Shown: piece after piece, positions 32,192 to 41,918 of the stretch
Position numbering within the stretch: position 1 is the first letter of the stretch
Layout of the letters: each line of letters begins with the position of its first letter
Source: CAYTWW01 sp043801855
GTDB lineage: Archaea > Nanobdellota > Nanobdellia > Woesearchaeales > GW2011-AR15
Assembly: GCA_043801855.1 (NCBI GenBank)
Contig: JAZDLQ010000019.1
Coordinates: 16,954 to 80,953 of the forward strand
DNA: 64,000 bases
Reading direction: 5' to 3'
Notes under the pieces: model-generated
Told to the model about the DNA's origin: nothing
Database searches by the model: none
What the model saw: the letters and a program-made list of their open reading frames with translations, nothing else
Made by a program: the position numbers and the translations under genes

Positions 32192-34486
32192 CTATTCATT
32201 TTCCTGTGTAATTCTATGCTCATCTTTTTCTGGCATGAAAATTTTTTCTTTTGTCAATGGTAATATACATTTATCAATATCTGGTGATGTGATGTACCCA
32301 TCATTCATATTTATGAGTTGTTCAAAAGCAATTTCAAATTCCTTGTTCCTTTTTTCTAGGACGTCATAATTGTCTTTGTCTTCAACAAGTGATCCTAATT
32401 TTATCAATTCATCGAGATTTATGCAGCAGAATTTAATTGACTCCAATCTTTTATATAGGTTACTACGATCTTCTTCCTTCTCTATTTTTTTCTGCAAAAT
32501 TTGTTTTATTTTTAAAAAATCATCTTTGTGAGTATTTGATGTAACAAAAAGATAGTAACCCAATTTACCTTCTTCATAAGTATTCTCCTGGGAAATAGAT
32601 TTTAAAATATATTTAATGTCTTTGCCGATTCCTCCTTTGTTTTTATTTGCGTATTTACTAAGCTTGGTATCATCATATCTCTTTGCATCCCAAAGCGCAA
32701 ATTTTTTATCGTCTTTGTTAAATCCTATGATTCCATCAGGTAAATTTTTTCCTCCCCATTTTGCTGAACTGGAAAACAAATAGCTTAACACATTGAATGT
32801 CAACCATTCAAATTCGTTTCCTTTTCTGGAGTTTACTAAAAGCGTGTTTTGTTTTTTAAAGCTCCTTAATTTATTTAGAGACTCCAAGAATGCCACTTCT
32901 TTCTTCTCAGTGTATTTTGTATCCATTGCAGCTTTCTTAATTAAATCAATAATACTAGCACTATCAGCAGTATATACTACCTCAACAAAGTCAGACGCGT
33001 CTATCTGATGTATATATTTAAGATCATTTTTCATTTCGCCTCTAAAATTAACAACAAAAAGTGGTAATGGGCAGAGCCTGAAGTTGTTAAGGACAGGCTC
33101 GTACAAACCTGTGAGGTTTAAATATATGTTAATTTCTGGCAAGCCTGCTATTACAACTTTTTGTAGCTCGAATTGATTATCATAAAATGCTTTTTTTAGT
33201 CTCCGATATCTGATTTTGCTTTTCATTAGTTTTTTCTTAAAGTCATCCTTTAGCTTATTAAGGTCATAACTAAATCGTAAACCATTTGGTATTCTAATAG
33301 GGTGTTTATTTCCACAAGTAGGGCAAGTCTTTGTCAAAAAGGCAGATCCTTTGCATTTCCTTGTGTGCCAGCAAATATATAGATATCTGTCAGTTTTATC
33401 TTTAATTAAGCCTAGTGTGTCCAATTGCTTTATAACTAGAGAGTATGCTTTGTTTGCCAACTCGTCCTTTTTAATGCAACAAGACATGAAAAGTTCTTGC
33501 ATTAAATTTTTGCTTGGAATATTGTCCGCATCAACAATTTTTGTTCCAATCGGTAAATCAAGTAATTCCAGTTCCTTTATTAGATTTGCATCCTTGTTTG
33601 TACTTAGTATTCTAGGCAGAATGCCATCTTCGCTGTACTCAAATTTTATAAAATTATATCGACCATCTTTCCTTCGGATTTTAAGGTAGTCAATATATGA
33701 AAGATTGAATTTGTCTGGATTTAGTATCTTTTTTTGATCCAAAAGAGCTCTAAGATATTCTCTTGCATCTCTATCTTTTGGTTTAATGACAATTTGATCC
33801 CCATTGGCAAAATCTGTTCTTTTCAACCCAATCTCAACAAGTTCTAGATTTGTTGCTGACATTATTTTTTGAGTAAATGAATTCCAAAAAATATCTTTGT
33901 GCAACATAGTAGGAACAAACTCTGTTCTTGTCTCTTCCTGTAATACTAAATTGAAATAATATAAAACCTTAGGCGGAATGTGATTTATATATAGATGGTG
34001 ATTCTTCTTGTCAAGATAGACTGCAGATAGAAAATTTATAGCTTTGTCATCGGGTTTAATCAGGTTATGAATTCCAACCTTTGATCCCTTTCTTAAGACA
34101 TAAATGATTGTAAGTACGTAAGTTTCGCTGCTCCAGTGAAACTTAACAGCATATTTGTCAGTCTCAAAAATTTTAGCTGTTCTCCTGCACGACCTTCTTA
34201 CTTGCCGAATAAATTCGTCATTGGAGAATGTTTCATCTACTTTAAAATCATAATGATCTTCGTCATTATTTGCAAAAAAGGTTTTATAATGAGCATAAAG
34301 GATTGAACTTTGTAATGGATATCCTTCCTTATATGAGGGTTCCACTGTTTTTATCAATTCCATGTTGTCTTGTATATAATCCTTGATCTCCTGAAGAGTA
34401 AATTTGGTGCCATAGCCCAGCCTTCTAAATACCTCAATAAGACCCTTTTCCTGGGTGGATAATTTAAAATCTTTTTTCTTTACCAT
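32192..34486 (-). CDS. Large PD-(D/E)XK nuclease with zinc finger, putative defence protein
   Basis: About 764 residues. The N-terminal half is charged and mostly helical. A zinc site CWHTRKCKGSAFLTKTCPTCG lies near residues 370-390. The C-terminal third contains NEFEWLTFNVL...LPDGIIGF....FALWDAKRYD, a clear E...PD-x(10-12)-DxK nuclease core as in type II-like restriction enzymes. I start at ATG 34486 (MVKKKDFKL); an extension to 34513 is possible. No methylase is adjacent. By size and context (other nucleases, PIN, type I system) it is likely a defence nuclease of a kind I cannot name. Confidence 0.65.
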   Translation of the reverse strand: MVKKKDFKLSTQEKGLIEVFRRLGYGTKFTLQEIKDYIQDNMELIKTVEPSYKEGYPLQSSILYAHYKTFFANNDEDHYDFKVDETFSNDEFIRQVRRSCRRTAKIFETDKYAVKFHWSSETYVLTIIYVLRKGSKVGIHNLIKPDDKAINFLSAVYLDKKNHHLYINHIPPKVLYYFNLVLQEETRTEFVPTMLHKDIFWNSFTQKIMSATNLELVEIGLKRTDFANGDQIVIKPKDRDAREYLRALLDQKKILNPDKFNLSYIDYLKIRRKDGRYNFIKFEYSEDGILPRILSTNKDANLIKELELLDLPIGTKIVDADNIPSKNLMQELFMSCCIKKDELANKAYSLVIKQLDTLGLIKDKTDRYLYICWHTRKCKGSAFLTKTCPTCGNKHPIRIPNGLRFSYDLNKLKDDFKKKLMKSKIRYRRLKKAFYDNQFELQKVVIAGLPEINIYLNLTGLYEPVLNNFRLCPLPLFVVNFRGEMKNDLKYIHQIDASDFVEVVYTADSASIIDLIKKAAMDTKYTEKKEVAFLESLNKLRSFKKQNTLLVNSRKGNEFEWLTFNVLSYLFSSSAKWGGKNLPDGIIGFNKDDKKFALWDAKRYDDTKLSKYANKNKGGIGKDIKYILKSISQENTYEEGKLGYYLFVTSNTHKDDFLKIKQILQKKIEKEEDRSNLYKRLESIKFCCINLDELIKLGSLVEDKDNYDVLEKRNKEFEIAFEQLINMNDGYITSPDIDKCILPLTKEKIFMPEKDEHRITQENE

Positions 34487-34562
34487 AATAGTTATCCGCA
34501 TGAATGCTGACATTGATGTTGTTGATGAAGGATACAGCCTCTCATGAGAAGCCTTTGGTTAA

Positions 34563-34591
34563 TTGAAACATCCTTGTTTTTCATGTTTCAA
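34563..34591. terminator. 9-bp perfect stem-loop between two nuclease genes
   Basis: TTGAAACAT (34563-34571) pairs exactly with ATGTTTCAA (34583-34591). It overlaps the stop codon of the 34588-35547 gene on the minus strand and lies before the 34486 gene start, so it may separate their transcription. Confidence 0.45.
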
Positions 34592-35547
34592 CTTTCAAAT
34601 AAATCGCTTGCAAAAACCGAGTCACCGCCATTTGGATAACATATTTTTTTATATTTGCAAACCTGGTTTCCTGCAAGGCATCGTGTTTCGTTTAAAGGAT
34701 AATTTTCAATTGCTGCAATATTATTTACAGGATCAACAAGAAGTGATTTCATTGCAGAAATACCGTTTTTTATAATTGTTTTACAGGATTCAATATCTGC
34801 TTCGTTTACTATTCTTTCTTCTGGTTCAGACATTCTATTTAGATTAAACAGAACAACTTTTATTTTGTCTAAAGGAAATTTCCATTTGTCAAGGCAATAT
34901 AACGCATAAACGTTTAGCTGCAGCTTCTCTTTTTCTTCATCACTGTTATTACCTGTTTTCCAGTCATAAATATGAACTTCATCTGTTCTAAGCCTTGCAA
35001 AATCAATTTTTAAGTAAATCTGTGTTCCATCAAGCATGAAAGACTGGGGCTTATCATCATCTATAAACCTGTATTCTGAGATTGGAATGGCTCTAACATG
35101 TGCATAAAAATCTGACTGTAAAAAATTCAGGATGCATCTTGTAGCCCTATCAAAAATTAATGCAATATCCCTTTCTTCAACTAAAAGATGGTACTCGTGG
35201 CACAATAGACTGCATGATTTTCGCTTAACTTTATATAACCCAGCTTCTGAACTTCGCATATCTGCCTTCATTTTATTGACCATTGATTCAACCAGTGCAT
35301 CCGGGTTTATAGACATTTTAGATCTTGTTTTAATAAGGATTTGCCGTATCTGGTCGTGAATAACTTCTCCAACCCACATCTCCAGCGGTTTCATGTTCTT
35401 TAACATATCAATCTGCTTTACTTCTTCAGTTGCGCCTGATTCCCATGCACCCCAGAAGCCATACTTGTCATAATAGTATTTTCTCCTGCATTCATTAAAC
35501 GCTTCCTGAGTTGATTTCGACCATGAAAATGTGTTTGTAAAAACCAT
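34588..35547 (-). CDS. RecB/Cas4-family nuclease with four-cysteine cluster
   Basis: A 319-residue PD-(D/E)XK exonuclease-like protein. The first cluster cysteine is C20 in FNECRRKYYY; the nuclease core is KIDFARLRTDEVHIYDWKTGN with LQLNVYALYC; three cysteines near the end (CLAGNQVCKYKKICYP) complete a Cas4/AddB-type Fe-S site. Such proteins are 5'-3' or 3'-5' single-strand exonucleases. It diverges from the wHTH gene at 35640. No cas1 or cas2 is nearby, so it is more probably a repair or defence nuclease. Domain assignment is confident; role is not. Confidence 0.82.
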   Translation of the reverse strand: MVFTNTFSWSKSTQEAFNECRRKYYYDKYGFWGAWESGATEEVKQIDMLKNMKPLEMWVGEVIHDQIRQILIKTRSKMSINPDALVESMVNKMKADMRSSEAGLYKVKRKSCSLLCHEYHLLVEERDIALIFDRATRCILNFLQSDFYAHVRAIPISEYRFIDDDKPQSFMLDGTQIYLKIDFARLRTDEVHIYDWKTGNNSDEEKEKLQLNVYALYCLDKWKFPLDKIKVVLFNLNRMSEPEERIVNEADIESCKTIIKNGISAMKSLLVDPVNNIAAIENYPLNETRCLAGNQVCKYKKICYPNGGDSVFASDLFES

Positions 35548-35609
35548 GCTAAATTACAAATCTTCATTAATATTTAAATATATCTATACAATATTATAGA
35601 ATAGTTAGA

Positions 35610-35640
35610 TTTATATAGAATTAAATGTTTCTAACTGTTA
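35610..35640 (+). promoter_or_regulatory. TATA box and leaderless start of the 35640 gene
   Basis: TTTATATAGA at 35610-35619 lies about 25 nt upstream of ATG 35640, the spacing expected for an archaeal leaderless transcript, and argues against the earlier ATG at 35625. Confidence 0.5.
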
Positions 35641-36710
35641 TGGCTAGGAGAACTAAAGAAAAACTTCTCATTGATATTCTTGACCAGCTTAAACAAAGGG
35701 AGAGTAGCATCAACGACTTGGTAAAAGACTCAAATTGGTCTACAATCAGAGATGCTGTATATCTTTTGAAAGAGCTTGGCCTTGTTGATATCAGAGAAGA
35801 AAAAAATGCGCAAGTATGTTCACTAAAGAAGGGGGTAGATGTAGATATGGAGGGAACTGTCAACAGTAACACATTATTTAAAATTCCTATAACTGAGGAA
35901 CAAAATAACCTGTTTTCTTTTGTTTTTTCAGAGATTAAAAAAAAATTCATTGAAAAATGGAACCGCGAGCCAAAAACAACCGAAGCAGAAAAAATTGCGG
36001 CTGAAGTTATTTATGATATGAAATTAAATCTGCCTATAGGATGGTATCTGCATGGGATGATACCTGCAAAAAAATATGAAACTTCACAGATTTATGTGTT
36101 TAAAGAACCTGTTAATCACAAAGAAATTAATAAAGAAATCCATAAAAAAATAGAAGAGTATGGAAAATACCAATATATTAATGACTTGATAAGGGCGCAA
36201 TACAAAAAGCATCAGAATAAATTATACCAAATAAAAGAAGAACTCAAAAAAATAATTATGCCATCAGTTGACCTTAATAACCTTGAAACAAAAACAACTC
36301 TGTTAAAATTTATGAGGCATTTATTGTTTGAGCTGCCAAGAAAAGAAGATGCATCGGAATTATGTGAAATCGTTAATAATTATGTAAGCATCATGGACGA
36401 GATTTTCTTAAGCAGCATCGACTTAAACCAGTACAAAGTTGACTTGTTTACAACCTTTGAATCTATCTGGCAGTACATTGCCACGTATAATTTTTTTGAT
36501 TCATTGGCTGAATATTACGATAGGATAATCCTATACCGATATTTTTATTCTCCATTAGAATCTGCTAAAGATGTTGCTGTTGAAAGTGTAAAAATATTGG
36601 CAGACCTGTGCCCTCCGTTAAAAGAAATGCCTGAACTGAATATTGAATCAGATACCGAGGAAATAATCCGTAAGTCATACCAGGATATGCAGATGACTAA
36701 AGAGCAATAA
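35640..36710 (+). CDS. Winged-helix protein preceding a PIN-like gene
   Basis: A 356-residue protein with an N-terminal winged helix (KEKLLIDILDQLKQRESSINDLVKDSNWSTIRDAVYLLKELGLVDI, about 5-50) and a long helical C-terminal region. The following gene, 13 nt downstream, encodes a PIN-like domain and the third gene a helical protein; the three form a compact unit transcribed divergently from the Cas4-like gene. This order (DNA-binding protein then PIN-like nuclease) suggests a toxin-antitoxin or a transcription-regulated defence module; inference. Confidence 0.6.
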   Translation: MARRTKEKLLIDILDQLKQRESSINDLVKDSNWSTIRDAVYLLKELGLVDIREEKNAQVCSLKKGVDVDMEGTVNSNTLFKIPITEEQNNLFSFVFSEIKKKFIEKWNREPKTTEAEKIAAEVIYDMKLNLPIGWYLHGMIPAKKYETSQIYVFKEPVNHKEINKEIHKKIEEYGKYQYINDLIRAQYKKHQNKLYQIKEELKKIIMPSVDLNNLETKTTLLKFMRHLLFELPRKEDASELCEIVNNYVSIMDEIFLSSIDLNQYKVDLFTTFESIWQYIATYNFFDSLAEYYDRIILYRYFYSPLESAKDVAVESVKILADLCPPLKEMPELNIESDTEEIIRKSYQDMQMTKEQ

Positions 36711-36723
36711 CAGAGACTATAAA

Positions 36724-37377
36724 ATGGATGCAATAATCAAAGAAGGCGACATATTGTTTCTTGACACTGGCGTTATTTTCGGTTATGCAGCTGAAAATGA
36801 CACTTTTTCTACTATATGCAAAGATTTCTTTTTTACCTACAAAAATAAGATGATTACATGCAAATATATCACTGATAAAGAATTGCCAAAACTTCTTGAA
36901 CGAAGAAGGATTCTAAGAGAAGAAGTCAGGATAAAACTTTGGGATAGTTCATTCCAGATAGGAAGGTCTCCTAAACTCAAACAGCGGGATATCGATATAG
37001 GCAATAAATTATGCAAGCTGAAAAACCAGCAGGGAATGACTGCTGAGAAAATTTATTCAATGCTGCATAAGATAGACACCACAATTGAGCAAAGGGTAAA
37101 ATTCATCTTAGATAACCATATTTCAGAGAGTGTACTATTGATTGAAAAGATTAATATTAAACTGCGGGATCATATTCATGCTGGACTTGGAAATTTTGAT
37201 GATGCAAATATTATGGCAAGTGCTTTGCAGCATAATTCTGTTTCTGCACTGAAAGTAATTACGACAGACAATAATGACTGGCCCAAAGTGCATGAAATAA
37301 TGAAAACATATAAAGAAAAATGTGATGTTCCTGAAATTTATTATATTAAGGATTTGAAAATTGAGAAAATATCTTGA
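36724..37377 (+). CDS. PIN-like nuclease domain protein
   Basis: A 217-residue protein with the acidic positions of a PIN fold: DILFLDTGVIFGYA (D14), a central ITDKELPKLLERRR segment, and NFDDANIMASALQHN...VITTDNNDW (two Asp pairs). The middle is longer and more helical than in VapC toxins. It probably cleaves RNA. It overlaps the next gene by 17 nt and follows the winged-helix gene closely. Nuclease activity is inferred from the acidic residues. Confidence 0.65.
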   Translation: MDAIIKEGDILFLDTGVIFGYAAENDTFSTICKDFFFTYKNKMITCKYITDKELPKLLERRRILREEVRIKLWDSSFQIGRSPKLKQRDIDIGNKLCKLKNQQGMTAEKIYSMLHKIDTTIEQRVKFILDNHISESVLLIEKINIKLRDHIHAGLGNFDDANIMASALQHNSVSALKVITTDNNDWPKVHEIMKTYKEKCDVPEIYYIKDLKIEKIS

Positions 37378-38545
37378 TAAGAAAAAAAAATTGAAACCTC
37401 TTACTGAATTAATTTCTGAGTTGGATGTAGTATTTAATAGCAATTTAACTTTTTATTTTCAATTTAAAAAAGACTTTGAAGCATCTGCAAAGCAGAAAAC
37501 AGAGGTATGGAATTCTGATTGGACAACTTATACGGATTTAATTGAAAAAAACATGGTACTACTAAACTCCATTTTAATCCTAAGAAGAAATAGAGAGTAC
37601 AACTCTGCTCTGTCAAGTTTAAGAGCAGCATTTGAAAATATGCTTTTCTATAGACTGTATATTAATGGTAAAAAAGCCTATGCATATCGAATTTACAATA
37701 TAAAACCTGAAAAAAATGAGAATCCTATTGCAAGAGACATAACATTAAAAAAATGGTTAATTGAACTAAAAAGATGGAAAGACACCAAAGATAATGCTTT
37801 AAAAAATTATGAAAATACAGTGGAAATCACAAAAATGTATAAAGATAAAATTATGATTAAATTATATTTAGAAGGTGTATATGAAATCAATGATACAGAA
37901 AAGAAAAGACATTGGATGACTTATTATCAAATGATTTTTCACGAATATGATCCTATAAACCGTTTTACTGGTGATTTACCAACAATCAAAGAGAATATGA
38001 TGTTCCCGGAAATTGTAGAAGAAAAAACAAAGATTAACAAAATATTATATGATAGACATTTTAATTTTGAAAAAGGTTTATTAGCTGCATGGGAGCTTAA
38101 CGGATTTGTAAATCAAATACAAAAAGATATTGTAAGAGTGCATTATAATTTTTTAAGTCTTTTTGTTCATCCGAATAAATATCAGAATAGCATCTTAGCA
38201 TATGAAATAGATTATAATAATACCAAACTGCCTCAAATAAAAGAAGATAAAGTAATAGAGCTATTAATTACGTTGTACATTATAAAAATCCAAGAAATTT
38301 TATTAAATACAATTTTTGATAGACTTAGTGGTATATGTAAAATATCATCATTTGAGGATTTTTCAAACCAGTTAAAAATAAATTGTTCTTTAGCTGATTT
38401 ACTATGGTTTATTTATGATGAACCTACGGATAAAGATAAAGAGTTTTTCAACACAATGAAAGTCTTTAACAAGTCTACAAAAAAGACTGTTGGATATTAC
38501 GATAATCCATTAGAAAGGTTAAAAAAAGTATTTGGATACAGATAA
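37361..38545 (+). CDS. Helical protein, DUF5677/HEPN-like in style, TTG start
   Basis: A 394-residue helical protein starting at TTG 37361 inside the PIN-like gene. The segment NREYNSALSSLRAAFENMLFYRLYI looks like the helix pair of DUF5677- or HEPN-like proteins that handle clinical-type abortive infection roles, but the Rx4-6H catalytic motif is not clearly present. No membrane segments. The third gene of the wHTH-PIN unit. I cannot give a function; a defence or toxin partner is possible by position. Confidence 0.5.
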   Translation: MRKYLDKKKKLKPLTELISELDVVFNSNLTFYFQFKKDFEASAKQKTEVWNSDWTTYTDLIEKNMVLLNSILILRRNREYNSALSSLRAAFENMLFYRLYINGKKAYAYRIYNIKPEKNENPIARDITLKKWLIELKRWKDTKDNALKNYENTVEITKMYKDKIMIKLYLEGVYEINDTEKKRHWMTYYQMIFHEYDPINRFTGDLPTIKENMMFPEIVEEKTKINKILYDRHFNFEKGLLAAWELNGFVNQIQKDIVRVHYNFLSLFVHPNKYQNSILAYEIDYNNTKLPQIKEDKVIELLITLYIIKIQEILLNTIFDRLSGICKISSFEDFSNQLKINCSLADLLWFIYDEPTDKDKEFFNTMKVFNKSTKKTVGYYDNPLERLKKVFGYR

Positions 38546-38696
38546 TAATTTGATTATATAGAGAAGGACAAATTAGTGTGAGTAATAATATATCTCTTCG
38601 AAAATTATGCACGCTAATGCATTTTTCTTCAGAAAAAACAGTTTGCTAAAAAAGAGTAAAAATTTCGACGGGAGAGAATATTCGTAAAGAATAATT

Positions 38697-38778
38697 TCAC
38701 ACTTCCCCCAGTTCATCCAATCCCTTAAGTATTTTATTTTCCAGTTCAATTATTTTCTTTTTAATTATTTCAGGCTTT
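38697..38778 (-). pseudogene. Short relic of a type I system or coiled-coil C-terminus
   Basis: On the minus strand the reading KPEIIKKKIIELENKILKGLDELGEV followed by a stop resembles the coiled C-terminus of HsdM or HsdS proteins (LE..I...L.EL), with no start or body. It lies just beyond the stop of hsdR in the 266-nt gap between that gene and the 37361-38545 gene, so the operon may once have had one more gene. Nothing else stands out in this gap. Confidence 0.25.
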
Positions 38779-38811
38779 TAGTGGCAATAATCCACTTTAG
38801 GTAATCGTCTA

Positions 38812-41800
38812 TCAAAGATTATTGGATGTGTCTATCCACCTATCAGATAGAACCTCAGCTTGTTCTAAAACTAAATCTGTGGCAATTTTTTCTTTATCAG
38901 GAGGATAACCATATTTCTTTAGTAATTTACGAATTTCCACCCTTAATTTGGCCCTCACTGATTCTCGTATTTTCCAGTCAATAGAAGTATTTCTTTTTAT
39001 ATAATCAGTTAATTCCCTTGCAATCTTTTTTAAAACAAGTTCTCCTAAAATATTCTTTGCACTTTCATTATCTGCAAGCGCATCATAGAAAGCAACTTCT
39101 TCATCTGTAAGTCCCAGTTCATCTCCTCTTTTTTTTGCATCCCTGACTTCTTTTGCTAATTCAACAAGTTCTTTAATAACCTGTGCTGAATCAATACTTT
39201 TATTCTGATACTTTCGGATTGCCTCTTCAAGCATCTCAGAAAATTTCTTATTCTTGATTTTGTTCTCTTTAAATCTTACCTTGATTTCGTCATACAGAAG
39301 GTTTTTTAATGCTTCAAATGCAAGGTTTTTGTAAGGCATTGTCTTGAATTCATCCAAAAATCTGTCCGATAATATTGAAATCTCTGGCTTTTCAACTCCA
39401 AGTTCTCTATAAATATCAATTATTCCATGTGATTCTATAGCTTTGGAAACAAGTTGTTTTATTGCTGTATCAGTTAATGTTGTCCTTCGGGTTTCTTCAG
39501 TATCAGTTTTCTTGAAAGCGTTTGATATTGCTTGAAATAGAGCAGCTTCTTCTCTAATTTTCTGTGCTTCTTGTGTAGTTGCTGCAAGCGATAATGCACG
39601 GATTAAACCACTTGTGTTTTTAACAAATCTTTCTTTTCCTTTATCTTGCTTTAATATAAAATCCAACATCTCAGGTACTATTCTCATCTTTTCTTTAGAT
39701 GAAGCATCAAAAAACTTTTTGTATGGGTAGTTATGAAGCATGCCCGTTATTATTTCATACTTTTCCATCATTAATGAGACAGCTACACTAATGTCATATG
39801 AAGGTTTACCTTCTCCACCACTTTGGGAATAGACAGAAATTGCTTTCTTAAGTTCCTCTGCAATTCCTATGAAATCAACAACTAATCCCCCTGTTTTCTC
39901 TTTGTATACTCTATTTACTCTGGCAATTGCCTGCATTAAATTATGATGTCGTATTGGCTTATCCAGATACATTGTATTGAGAGATGGAACATCAAAACCT
40001 GTCAGCCACATATCTCTCACAATAGCAATTTTAAAATCAGAGGATGATTCTTTAAAGAGTTCTGCCAACTCCCTTCTCTTTTGTTTAGTTCTTATATGTT
40101 CCTGCCATTTATTGCCATCAGCAGCAGACCCAGTCATAATGACTTTTATCTTTCCTTTGTCATCTTCCTTATTATACCAATCAGGTCTTACCTTCTTAAT
40201 TGCATCATGCAAATCAATACAGATTCGTCTACTCATACAAACAATTAGAGCTTTACCATCAAGAACACTTTGCTTTAGTTCAAAATGTCTAACAATACTC
40301 TGAGCAATTGTTTCAATTCTTTTATCAGTTCCAACCAATGCTTCAATGGTGCTCCATTTTGATTTTAGATATTGTTTATTGTCCTGTTCTTCAAACTCTG
40401 TAACATCTTCAATATCTTCGTCAAGCTGTTTAAAGATATCTTCATTTTTGCCTAGTTTTACAAGTTTAGATTCATAGTATATTGGAACAACTCGTTTGTC
40501 TTCAATAGCAACGTGCATGTCGTAAATATCAATGTAAGTTCCAAAGATTGCCCTTGTGCTTTTGTCTGCCATATCAATAGGTGTTCCTGTGAATCCTAAG
40601 AATGAGGCATTTGGTAAGGCATCTCTTAAGTACTTGGCAAATCCATATCTTAGTTTTTGGTTTTTGTTAAACTTCCCCTTGAAACCATATTGAGTTCTAT
40701 GCGCTTCATCTGCAACCACAATTACATTATCCCTGTTTGAAAGAAGTTCAAACTCCGATTCCTCTTTGTCATTAAACTTCTGTATTGTTGTAAAGAATAT
40801 TCCTCCAGAAGAAACTTTAAGAGATTTTTTTAACTCGGATTGTGTATTAATCTTTTTTGGCTCTTCCCTAAATATTTGACCATAGTTTGAGAATGTATTA
40901 AAAAGTTGGTCGTCAAGGTCATTCCTATCTGTTATAACAACAATTGAAGGATTCTTCATTTCAGGAGTTCTTGTAATTTTACCAACATAGAAAGCCATTG
41001 TTAAGGACTTTCCTGATCCCTGAGTATGCCAAACTACACCTATCTTCTTATCTCCTGCTAATGCTTTGATGGTTTTATCAATGGCTTTATTGGCAGCATG
41101 GTACTGATGGTATCCTGCAATTACTTTAATTGCATCTTTTTTTGTTTGCTGCTCATAACCTATAAAATTTCTAATCAAATCTATTATAACATTCTTATTG
41201 CACATCCCCTTTAGAACAACTTCAAGCTGTGGAACACTTTTAGGTATTCTTTTTCTGCCATCTATTGTTCGCCAAGGCATAAACCATTCCCAAGAGGAAG
41301 TCAGAGTTCCTACTTTGGCATCCGTGCCATCGGCAATTATGATAAACTCATTGTGTGTAAATAGAGCGGGAATTTCTGTTAAATATGTCTGTATTTGCTC
41401 ATATGCTGACCTTACAGTAGCAGTTGCAGAAGCAGGGTTTTTTAGCTCAATAAGCCCTATTGGAAGACCATTAATAAACAAGACAACATCAGGCCTTCTG
41501 TTATGCTCATTTTCAATAATAGTGAATTGATTTATGGCTGTAAAATCATTTTTTTCTGGCTTTTCAAAGTCAAATAGCTTGACAATAACGCCTTTGATTC
41601 TATCTTTCTCTCTTACTTCAACTTCAACACCATTAACTAAGAAATTGTGGAACTTTTCATTGTTTGCAATAGTCTTATGGCTTGTTGTTCTTGTAATCTT
41701 TTTAATTGCCTCATCTAAGGCTTCTTTTGTCAATGTAGGATTAATCTCTTTGAGTGCTGATTCAAGTCTATCATTGAGGACAACATCGTCCCATTTAGCT

Positions 41801-41916
41801 CTTTTTGGCTGTTCAGAATCAGGCGCAATGTCTGGTCCATATACTATGTCATAACCAAGTTCATACAGTATCTCTAATACTGCATTTTCAATATCCTGCT
41901 CAACGATAAATGACAT
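38812..41916 (-). CDS. hsdR: Type I restriction endonuclease subunit R
   Basis: A 1034-residue HsdR. The N-terminal nuclease is RRPDVVLFINGLPIGLIELKN (D143, E157-x-K159), with QxxxY further on (QIQTYLTEIP). The SF2 motor carries Walker A TQGSGKS (298-304), DEAH (403-406), GFTGTP, and a C-terminal QAIARVNR motif; the last third is the helical HsdM-binding domain. It translocates DNA and cuts at a distance when HsdM and HsdS report unmethylated sites. It is the last gene of the operon, 2 nt after the PLD gene, on the minus strand. Full length and intact. Confidence 0.95.
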   Translation of the reverse strand: MSFIVEQDIENAVLEILYELGYDIVYGPDIAPDSEQPKRAKWDDVVLNDRLESALKEINPTLTKEALDEAIKKITRTTSHKTIANNEKFHNFLVNGVEVEVREKDRIKGVIVKLFDFEKPEKNDFTAINQFTIIENEHNRRPDVVLFINGLPIGLIELKNPASATATVRSAYEQIQTYLTEIPALFTHNEFIIIADGTDAKVGTLTSSWEWFMPWRTIDGRKRIPKSVPQLEVVLKGMCNKNVIIDLIRNFIGYEQQTKKDAIKVIAGYHQYHAANKAIDKTIKALAGDKKIGVVWHTQGSGKSLTMAFYVGKITRTPEMKNPSIVVITDRNDLDDQLFNTFSNYGQIFREEPKKINTQSELKKSLKVSSGGIFFTTIQKFNDKEESEFELLSNRDNVIVVADEAHRTQYGFKGKFNKNQKLRYGFAKYLRDALPNASFLGFTGTPIDMADKSTRAIFGTYIDIYDMHVAIEDKRVVPIYYESKLVKLGKNEDIFKQLDEDIEDVTEFEEQDNKQYLKSKWSTIEALVGTDKRIETIAQSIVRHFELKQSVLDGKALIVCMSRRICIDLHDAIKKVRPDWYNKEDDKGKIKVIMTGSAADGNKWQEHIRTKQKRRELAELFKESSSDFKIAIVRDMWLTGFDVPSLNTMYLDKPIRHHNLMQAIARVNRVYKEKTGGLVVDFIGIAEELKKAISVYSQSGGEGKPSYDISVAVSLMMEKYEIITGMLHNYPYKKFFDASSKEKMRIVPEMLDFILKQDKGKERFVKNTSGLIRALSLAATTQEAQKIREEAALFQAISNAFKKTDTEETRRTTLTDTAIKQLVSKAIESHGIIDIYRELGVEKPEISILSDRFLDEFKTMPYKNLAFEALKNLLYDEIKVRFKENKIKNKKFSEMLEEAIRKYQNKSIDSAQVIKELVELAKEVRDAKKRGDELGLTDEEVAFYDALADNESAKNILGELVLKKIARELTDYIKRNTSIDWKIRESVRAKLRVEIRKLLKKYGYPPDKEKIATDLVLEQAEVLSDRWIDTSNNL

Positions 41917-41918
41917 TT

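Noticed and set aside
31393..35547. Cas4 genes as evidence of a CRISPR-Cas system
   Set aside because: No array, cas1, cas2 or interference genes are in the window, and one protein is split and membrane anchored.
37361..38545. HEPN ribonuclease assignment
   Set aside because: The helices resemble that group, but I could not find a convincing Rx4-6H motif, so I describe it only as HEPN-like in style.
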